Source of the DNA: Leptobrachium leishanense
Taxonomy: Eukaryota; Chordata; Amphibia; Anura; Megophryidae
Assembly (NCBI GenBank): GCA_009667805.1
Contig: CM019064.1
Location: 274,889,662 to 274,953,661 of the forward strand
DNA: 64,000 nucleotides
Direction of reading: 5' to 3'
Part shown: one piece after another, positions 56,678 to 64,000 of the stretch
Layout: every line of letters begins with the position of its first letter
Position numbering within the stretch: the first letter of the stretch is position 1
Program-made: the position numbers and the translations under genes
The notes under the pieces: model-generated
What the model saw: the letters and a program-made list of their open reading frames with translations, nothing else
Databases searched by the model: none
What the model was told of the DNA's origin: nothing

Positions 56678-59149
56678 AAATATATTCATCTCATATACGA
56701 TTTTAATACAGATTGGCTAAATCCTAAAAACCATAAACACTGCACACCATTTAAAACTTTGCAGCTAACTCAATTAATCTCCTCCTCCACTCGCATTAAT
56801 ATGAAAAGCCCTAACCATACCTTGTTGGACTGGATTCTCTCCTCATCTCCTGATAGAATACAGGAGGCAGGCGTTCTTGCTAATAGCTTTAGTGACCATT
56901 GTCTAGTGTACTGTGTGCGCAAAATAAAGGCCTTGAAATCTCCCGCAAAGGTAATAACCACCAGGTCTTTCAAGAAATTTATTCTTGAATCCTTCCTAAG
57001 TGATCTCATACAGCTCCCCTGGTACAGACTAAACCTAATCCCAGACCTAGACTGTGCAGTTGAATACTTTCAGTCTGAGCTCCTGCGAGTCTGGAATTCC
57101 CATGCCCCGCTGCGTAAAGTGCGAGTAAAAGGGGCCCATCTCTCCTGGGTTACAGCTGACCTCACGCATATGTACCAATTTAGAGACTCCCTGTGGTCAA
57201 AGTTCAAGAGTACTGGATCCATGAACGATCACTGTGAATACCGAAAATGCCGGAATGAATGCACAAAAGAAACAAAAATGGCTAAAGCCCAATACTTCAA
57301 TGAAAATTTAAACAATAACATATCAAACCCCAGAAATTTTTGGAAAATCATAAGTAACATACAAGCACCCCCCAGCCACTCCCAACCAGCTGCTTTAAAA
57401 GTAAACAACCAAACTGTACAACACCCCCTAGATGTAGCAAATGCTTTTAATAATTATTTTGTTGGATGCGCCACCACCCTCATTGCTAAGCTAGGAAATG
57501 ACACACAATCAGAAAGGCCACACGCAGGTCAGGACCCACCAACAGTGCAAAGACCCCGTAACCCAGAGAAATTCAGTTTTAGGCCAGTGCCTGTCAGTGC
57601 CATCACTAAACTTCTCCATAACCAAAAAATTAAATACCAGTCTGGACCTGATCAAATCCCAGGAATGCTGCTGAAAATCAGTGCACCAGCAATTGCAAAA
57701 CCTGTCGCAACCCTGATTAATGAATCACTGGCGACTGGATACATACCCAAACTCTGGAAGACTGCAAGGGTGGTACCTATCCATAAAAGTGGAGACAATA
57801 CTTTGGTATCCAACTACCGCCCTATATCACTGCTCCCTGTAATGTCAAAAATTCTGGAAAAATGTGTCTACACTCAATTACGTGATTATTATCAGTATCA
57901 GAACTATTTAACCCCAGATCAATCAGGCTTTCGTCCAAACCATTCAACTACAACTGCCCTTTTAAAAGTTTGTAATGATATCCAAGCAGGCATGGAACAA
58001 GGAAATCTAACTGGAGCCATCTTCCTTGACTTTACCAAGGCTTTTGACACAGTAGACCATGGCATCCTATTACAAAAACTTAAAAGCTCTGGTATTGGTG
58101 ATAGTACGTTAACCTGGTTCCAATCATATGTGTCTGATAGGTCTCAATTTGTGTCCATTTCTGACAGCACTTCCCTTCCCCTCCCAGTCACGTGCGGTGT
58201 ACCCCAAGGCTCGATACTTGGCCCCCTGCTATTCACAATATTCATAAACGATCTGCCCAATGTCTGCAAAGCTTCAACTGTACACATGTACGCAGACGAC
58301 ACCGTAATCTATACCAGCAAACCAAATCTCTGGGAGCTGGAAGCCGTGCTGCAAGAACAATTCACAGGGGTAGAAAAGTGGATCGCAAATAACAAACTTT
58401 TTCTAAATACTGACAAAACTGTTACAATGCTCTTTGGAACCGCACCTAAACTACACAAATTGCAAACACCCCATCTATGTGTTGGGACAAAATCAAATGG
58501 CACGCTGACCACAGTCACTTCTCTCAAATACCTAGGTATGTGGTTAGACCCAAATCTATCTTTTGGCCCCCACATCGAAAAACTCTCATCTAAACTCTAC
58601 CCCAAACTAGGTGCCCTGTACAGAAACAAATCCTGCCTGAGCCCCGCGGTAAGAAAGCAGATTGTACAACAAATGCTTATGCCAGCTATTGATTACGGAG
58701 ATGTAGTGTATGCAGCCGCCCCACAAACACACCTCCAGAAACTTACTACATTGTATAACTCATTCTGTCGCTTTGTGCTACAATGTAACTACATGACACA
58801 CCATTGTGACATGTTAAAAGAACTAAACTGGCCATCACTGGACTCTAGACGCACCCTTCACCTTTCCAACCTGGTGTTTAAGAGCTTTTCTGGGAAGCTA
58901 CCACCCTACCTGAATATGCTGCTTCCCCCGGCAGTTCCCTCATCCTATAACCTCAGATCCAGGACCAGCACCTTACTTGCAATACCGCAATACAAAAAGA
59001 AAATGGCTCGATCCTCATTTTCCTACAGAGCACCGCAAATATGGAATAACCTCCCAGACACCGTCAAATCTTCCCCCAGTCTAAAGTCCCTTAAGACTTC
59101 CCTATTAACATGCCTCAATACGAAATGCACCTGTAAACATGTAACATAA
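56678..59149 (+). CDS. L2-like LINE ORF2 (partial endonuclease, full reverse transcriptase)
   Basis: An open frame runs from 56678 to the stop at 59149; the first ATG is at 56759 (796 residues). The 5' part is the end of an APE-type endonuclease: YDFNTDWL (normally GDFN), then STRINMKSPNHTLLDWILSS and the catalytic NSFSDHCLV. The RT domain is complete by motif: GPDQIPG near residue 296, LPIHKSGD-type motif as VVPIHKSGDN, NYRPISLLPV, motif A DFTKAFDTVDH at 424, GVPQGSILGPLLF at 480 and the catalytic YADD at 511-514. The C-terminal part includes KYLGMWLDPN, AIDYGDVVYAAAP and ends KCTCKHVT. The 5' truncation removes most of the endonuclease, so it is probably immobile despite an intact RT. Clade (L2 or CR1 group) is inferred. 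Confidence 0.85.
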   Translation, partial: KYIHLIYDFNTDWLNPKNHKHCTPFKTLQLTQLISSSTRINMKSPNHTLLDWILSSSPDRIQEAGVLANSFSDHCLVYCVRKIKALKSPAKVITTRSFKKFILESFLSDLIQLPWYRLNLIPDLDCAVEYFQSELLRVWNSHAPLRKVRVKGAHLSWVTADLTHMYQFRDSLWSKFKSTGSMNDHCEYRKCRNECTKETKMAKAQYFNENLNNNISNPRNFWKIISNIQAPPSHSQPAALKVNNQTVQHPLDVANAFNNYFVGCATTLIAKLGNDTQSERPHAGQDPPTVQRPRNPEKFSFRPVPVSAITKLLHNQKIKYQSGPDQIPGMLLKISAPAIAKPVATLINESLATGYIPKLWKTARVVPIHKSGDNTLVSNYRPISLLPVMSKILEKCVYTQLRDYYQYQNYLTPDQSGFRPNHSTTTALLKVCNDIQAGMEQGNLTGAIFLDFTKAFDTVDHGILLQKLKSSGIGDSTLTWFQSYVSDRSQFVSISDSTSLPLPVTCGVPQGSILGPLLFTIFINDLPNVCKASTVHMYADDTVIYTSKPNLWELEAVLQEQFTGVEKWIANNKLFLNTDKTVTMLFGTAPKLHKLQTPHLCVGTKSNGTLTTVTSLKYLGMWLDPNLSFGPHIEKLSSKLYPKLGALYRNKSCLSPAVRKQIVQQMLMPAIDYGDVVYAAAPQTHLQKLTTLYNSFCRFVLQCNYMTHHCDMLKELNWPSLDSRRTLHLSNLVFKSFSGKLPPYLNMLLPPAVPSSYNLRSRTSTLLAIPQYKKKMARSSFSYRAPQIWNNLPDTVKSSPSLKSLKTSLLTCLNTKCTCKHVT

Positions 59150-59334
59150 TGACTTTATTTCCTCCATATTTATTTTTCTGTTAATCTGTATATTTGGTCT
59201 TGTGTTAATATCTTGCATTTTACTATTTTGTATTTCTGTAACCACTCAATGTTCTCAAACCCAGGACATACTTGAAAACGAGAGAAATCTCAATGTATCC
59301 TTCCTGGTAAAATCCTTTATAAATAAATATACAC
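59150..59334 (+). repeat. LINE 3' UTR with terminal stem-loop and TAAATA tail
   Basis: The UTR ends cccaggacatacttgaaaac, gagagaaatctc, then gtatccttcctgg and ttataaataaata. CCAGGA/TCCTGG and GAGA/TCTC can pair, giving a small structured 3' end of the sort recognised by the encoded polymerase. The same tail is found alone at four other sites. Confidence 0.8.
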
Positions 59335-60160
59335 TGCACATTACTGTATCACAGAGCTCCACAGCAATAAACACAGTAATTTGCGGTGTGTATGAGCGTA
59401 TCACTGAGCTCCACAGCTATAAAACTCACAGCAATGTGCGGCGTGTATGAGCATATCACAGAGCTCCACAGCTATAAAACTCACTGTAATATGTGGTGTG
59501 TATGAGTGTATCAAAGAGCTCCACAGCACTAAAACCCATGCACATACACACTGCAAATTACTGTGAGCTTTATTGCTGTGGAGCTCTGTGATACGTTCAT
59601 ACACATTGCACATTATTGTGAGTTTTATAGCTGTGGAGCTCTGTGTTATGCTCATACGCACCGCACATTATTGTGATGTCTATTGCTGTGGAGCTCTGTG
59701 ATACACTGATATACACTGCACGTTTCTGTGATGTTTTTTGTTGTGGAGCTCTTCGGTACAGTAATGTGCTGTGTATGTGTATGAGCGGATCAGAGCTCCA
59801 CAATAAACCTCACATTAATGTGCAGTGTGTATGAGCATATCACAGAGCTCCACAACAATAAACCTCACATTAACGTGCAGTGTGTATGAGCATATCACAG
59901 AGCTCCACAACAATAAACCTCATGCTCATACACATTGCACATTACTGTGAGTATTATTGCTGTGCAGCTCTGATACGTTCATACACATAGCATATTACTA
60001 TGAGTTTTATTGCTATGGAGCTCTGTGATACGCTCATACACACCGCACATTACTGTGTTTATTGTTGTGGAGCACTGTGTTACAGTAATGTGCAGTGTGT
60101 ATTAGTGTGAGTTTTATTTCTCTGGAGCTTTTGCTATGCTCATACACACTGCACAATTTT
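59335..60160. repeat. 62-bp satellite-like array with alternating orientation
   Basis: About 12-13 copies of a unit containing cagagctccacagcaataaa and gtgtgtatgagcgtatca. Copies run forward at about 59340-59550, reversed at 59550-59770, forward at 59770-59930 and reversed at 59930-60160. Copies vary by substitutions. Single copies also occur at 18921, 26398 and about 60510. Confidence 0.85.
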
Positions 60161-61309
60161 TTTATTGTGGTTTCCAGGGCAGCAAATCTGGATTTTTTTT
60201 CAAGGGGGTGCGGGCTAATAAATGTGGTGTTTTTTGGGGGGGTTCAAATCTGTTTTACTTTGGTTTTTTTGATTGGGAAGTCAGTTTTTTTCCAGGTTGC
60301 AGGCAACTAAATTAAATGTCTTGCTTTGGAGTTTTTCCCCTGGAGGAACTTCCTCTGAGGAAGGGTGAATAAAGTAATTTTTTTCAGGGGAAGGCATATA
60401 AATCTGTTTTGCTTTGTGGTAAATATATCACAGGGAGAGGGGGGGGGCAAAAATAACCCAAATCGTTTTTTTATGGGGGAAAGGGTGGGTGGACAGCTTG
60501 AAACTTACTGTAATGTGTTACTCACCATTGTAATGTGTGCTGTCTATGAGTGTATTATAGAGAGAGCTCCACATTCCCCAACAAGTCAATATGGAAGGTG
60601 AAAGCTACAGAAAGCTTCCAGTGACACTTAAACATAGACTCCTTGCCCCCACCAGCTTAAAGCTGCCTTCATGGAAGTGGAGAATGCAGATAGGAGGGCA
60701 GCCGCGCAGGAGGGGGGGCAGGGGGTAGTAAAGTAAACAAAAGAGGGAACAGGAGAGGGGGAGGGAGATTGGTAAATTAAGGATCAGGCTGTGTGGCGTT
60801 TAGTAAAGTGATAAGCCGATGGAGCAGGCTCACGGTCTCTGCACAGTGCTGGTAAAAACAAATCCACTTACATCCATGGCCCTTCACCTCCATCCTCTCT
60901 GATCTGTCCCCGGTGCAGTTGCTCCATCTCCTCCTCAGCAGCCCTCGGCCCCCTGCACACAGTGTGCGTGGGGCCAGGATGATGACGGGGAACAGGGGAG
61001 GAGCTGAATGCAGAAGGAAGCCTCGTGTCCTCTGGCAGGGGCCGGCGGCAGCGGGCGCGACTGTCAGAGACAGAGGGCAAATCAGCTCTGCCTCCGAGAG
61101 AATCACCCAGCAACAACACAAGACGGCCGCGGTGCTGGCGGCCGCCAGCTAGGCAGTGCGTAACCCGCGGGCCAGCCGCTGCTGGCAGCTACCAGCCCGC
61201 GGTTTCTCAAATTGATGATGCTGCATCTTGTGAAATTAAAAAACGGCCCAAACATTGCAGCAGCCTACCGGGATTCCTCCCGGTATCCCGGTAGGCCAGC
61301 CCGGCCCTG
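60161..61309. other. G/T-rich then CpG-rich tail of the hAT shell
   Basis: 60180-60480 is G/T-rich low complexity; 60640-61220 is CpG-rich; 61259-61309 carries the palindromic 'cctaccgggattcctcccgg' and the hAT right end. Several overlapping frames are chance. No promoter or gene is supported. Confidence 0.5.
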
Positions 61310-61317
61310 CTCTGTCC

Positions 61318-61790
61318 CAGTATACCCTATCATAGTTCCACTCTCACACTATACCCATTCACTCTCTTCCAGTACCCCAGTCACCCTCTCCCTCCAAGTA
61401 CCCCCAGTCACTCTCAGTACCCCCACATTCTCCCAATACCCCAGCCACTCTCTCTCCAAGTACCCACAGTCACTTCCAGTACCCACAGTCACTCTCTCCA
61501 AGTACCCCACGTTTTCCCACTACCCCAGTCTCTCTCTCTCCATGTACCCCAGTCACACTCTCTCCCAGTACTCCCAGTTACTCCCCCACAGTCACTCACT
61601 CAACTCCCAGTCACTCACTCTCTCCCAGTACCCCCAGTCTCTCTCTTTCTCTCTCCAAGTACCCCCACTTTCTCTCAGTACCCCAGTCACTCTCTCTCTC
61701 TATCTAATATCCCCAGTCACTCTCTCCCAGTATCCCCAGTCATTCTCTCCCTGAACCTCCAGTCACCCTCTCCCTGTATCCCCTCACTGT
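61318..61790. repeat. Pyrimidine-rich degenerate minisatellite
   Basis: Irregular repeats of ccccagtcactctctcc and variants. The 180-codon frame across it consists of Ser/Pro/Thr/Leu repeats and is not a gene. Confidence 0.85.
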
Positions 61791-64000
61791 GTGGTGGTCA
61801 CGCTGCTTTGGTGTCATACAGTGTCACCTACCTGCTTGGAGTTGCTGGTGGCCGGGGGTGGGGGAGCTGTCCAGGGGGCTTAGTGGAGACCGGATTTTGA
61901 ATGTGCTGCAGGGCAGGCGCCTCCCTCCCTCCTTCCTGTTCAGTGACTGCAGGGCTGCCAGTGGCGGGGGGCTGGAACAGGGCTTCAAGGGGGGCTGACA
62001 AGCGTGGTACAGGGTGTTCCATTGAATAATGCTGTGCTGCTACATGTGACTCATGTCAGCGTTAAGGAGGAGTCAGGACAGGACCAGAATTTTATGTCCT
62101 GGTCCTCCCTTCTGGACGCTGAGTGCTAAGTCATATATATATATATCTATCTATCTCGGGGAGGGGATATATACATGTGAGCTGGGGGCATTTTTATATG
62201 AGGTCTGTTCTTATTGGAAAGTGGTCACATGACATAAAATAAAAGTATCGGTACTCGGTATCAGTGAGTACTTGAAAAAAGTATCGGTACTCGGTCTTAA
62301 AAAAGTGGTATCGGTGCATCCCTAACTAGAAGTAACTTTTGACATTCTACACAGCCAACCTGTTCTCAGGCACTAAACAAAACATTAAAGCAATTTTGAC
62401 AAAAGGGGCTTTAACATACAGAAAAACAGGTCATGCAACCCCTGTCCATTCAGGCTTATAGTGTACAGATTGTGGAGAAGCGCGAAATCAAGTTTGTAGT
62501 AGCTGGCCAGAAATGGACAATAGATGACACACTATTTGTGAATATTGTTAATACTGAAGTACACTGGGCTGTATGGGAGAACTGATTTGAGGAACTTCAC
62601 CAGTTTGTAGATTTGTAGTTTGTAGATGACTCGTGTAGAAAATTGTTGCTTAGTATATAGAAGAGTTATATGGATTGTGATACTGCTTCATTAAGCTTCA
62701 GATTTCACTACACTTTGCTGGTTAGAATCGGTTTCCTAAAGTATCCTAGATTTTTAATTTCCTCACAAACAACATAGTTATTCCGTGTTCCAGATCAAAT
62801 AAATACACAACGGGCCAAGAAGTTGTTACTTGATGAGCTTGTCTTATTGTGAGAATCGGTGATTAATATGGAACTTGAAAATACTGAGGGAAAACTATTT
62901 TGTTGAATCAAGGCAGATGACTCCTATCAAGTGTCACACCATCCTTTCTACCACAGGCATTTGTTTGTAAATGCTTTGCAAATGAATCTATTTCTACATA
63001 ACTCTATGAAACATATATATTGTTTTCGTTGCCGACGCTTCCTTGAGCTCTGTACTGATAAAGGCATCAGATGCTGAGCACAGGACAATCCAAAGATACA
63101 TTCATGCCAGTAAAGGGACAGGTAAAGTTACAGTTATACGGGAACTGTATAAAAAGTGTTTTTATACAGTGTTATTCCCCCAGCAGTTAACTTGTGTTGC
63201 AACCTACAGGAATACAAATGGATGGATAACACTGTTATTCTTTTATATTGACATACCAAGGGCTAATACCACTAATATCCTGTCCATATCCGTGATCCAG
63301 TAAGATTCCATTTTATTCCTGTAATATCAGGTTCAAGTTAGCACTAATTTCCAGGGTAAGGACGCCGAGGGACTCTTTGACCTTTTGCCAATTCATTTCT
63401 TATTTTCTGTAAGAGGATGAAGGGTACATATATATTTGATAGCTATTTTCCTTGCTGAAACATCACTTAGCTGTTTTTTTTCTCAAAGCAAGTGCAAAAA
63501 GAAAAGAAAGCTATGTGGAGTTGCTTATTATTTTTTTATTCTCATAGAATGAACATCCAATACAACGTAGAGGATGTTCAAAAGCACATAAGGAAGCCAA
63601 GCAACAAGGATAGAGTAGCAAGTGCAGCAGCAACTATTAATAACCCTAAGACGTTGCTTTGAAGGAGGCAGTGAGGCAATTGACCTTTGGGGCGACTAGA
63701 ATACTCATAACCTCCCAGACCTTTTGGTATAAAATAAAGATGTGCTGGAGTTGGTGCTTATTGTCCTGTTAGTGGTTCCTTCTGCTGCACCCCGTGGCTC
63801 AGAAGTGTGGTTTCCTTACAGGGTTACCATCCTCCGTGTCCCTCAAAATATAAAATTACTCACATAGAGCAATATTGTATAAAATGGAGTGCAAACAAAG
63901 GAGAAGAATGTCGTACTCACATTTGCTGGTGTCTTATCGATCAGACACCAGATTTGTAGGCAGCCGGTGACTGCAGAAGGTGCACCGGATCACTTATCAG
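61791..64000. other. Intronic sequence; repeat end 62225-62335, microsatellite 62134-62158
   Basis: 62250-62335 carries 'gtatcggtactcgg' repeats and ends 'ggtatcggtgcatcccta', the usual right end of a TAGGGATGCACCGATACC-type DNA element whose left end I did not find. The remainder shows no exon or repeat I recognise. Confidence 0.4.

Larger units (their letters stand above)
55388..61309. mobile_element. hAT-type shell, 5.9 kb, filled with LINEs and a repeat array
   Basis: Left end CAGGGCCGGACTGG; the complement of the right end is CAGGGCCGGGCTGG. Perfect octamer CTCTGTCC on both sides (55380-55387 and 61310-61317). Between them lie a CR1 fragment, an L2-like LINE ORF and tail, the 62-bp repeat array, and a GC-rich segment with CpGs at 60900-61200. 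No hAT transposase is present. The right flank lies in a 'cagtcactctctcc' repeat, which raises the chance of a coincidental octamer match. Confidence 0.55.

Noticed and set aside
60640..61220. CpG island or promoter
   Set aside because: CpG-rich but inside the presumed hAT shell, with no first exon or core promoter elements.
61212..61754. 180-codon open frame
   Set aside because: Pyrimidine-rich minisatellite encoding Ser/Pro/Thr/Leu runs; no start context or domain.

Overview
The window looks like a gene-poor, repeat-dense stretch of a vertebrate nuclear genome, most likely an amphibian and probably a frog. There is no bacterial-style gene organisation. The only host gene I can support is a pair of ARHGAP6 (Rho GTPase-activating protein 6) coding exons on the + strand, at 38835-38906 and 51957-52213. 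Their flanking splice sites and phases fit exactly, and they are separated by a 13,050-base intron. Everything else appears to be intron filled with transposable elements. The amphibian assignment rests on the mix of repeat families: CR1 and L2-like LINEs, Tx1/L1-like LINE, Penelope-like elements with hammerhead ribozymes, Tc1, hAT, TTAA-target elements and many MITEs.

Layout. 1-7.7 kb: Tx1/L1-like LINE tail, a 1.1-kb TTAA-flanked element, an L2-like LINE tail. 7.7-9.6 kb: a CR1 copy split by a solo-LTR-like insert with a perfect 4-bp target duplication. 11-21 kb: nested MITEs, a CR1 tail, a dead Tc1 transposase fragment, and a Penelope-type 3' end carrying a hammerhead motif. 21.4-23.4 kb: a decayed L2-like LINE on the minus strand, with a roughly 78-bp tail of its own family inserted in its 3' UTR. 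24.4-25.4 kb: three adjacent minisatellites followed by a 24-bp-stem hairpin. 26-30 kb: hAT-type non-autonomous elements. 30.46-34.50 kb: a large inverted-repeat (foldback) Penelope-like unit. 35-38 kb: MITEs and a hAT element with a perfect 8-bp duplication. 39.9-44.4 kb: a second LTR-like insert, a foldback element with 16-bp flanking repeats, and a hAT shell containing a LINE C-terminal ORF. 44.8-46.6 kb: a CR1 copy broken by two DNA elements. 47.5-53.3 kb: more MITEs and the second exon. 55.4-61.3 kb: a hAT-type shell with matching 8-bp duplications that holds a CR1 piece, a 796-residue LINE reverse transcriptase ORF and a 62-bp repeat array with switching orientation.

Most notable is the 4-kb Penelope-like unit at 30472-34484. 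It consists of two 5'-truncated copies, each with a GIY-YIG endonuclease and a 3' region carrying a hammerhead ribozyme. They are joined head to head with 1,910-bp arms and a 73-bp spacer, and the whole is bounded by one 16-bp direct repeat, which suggests insertion as a single unit. Inside the arms, two short segments (32 and 27 bp) are inverted relative to the opposite arm. One ribozyme keeps its conserved core, while the other carries a change at a core position.
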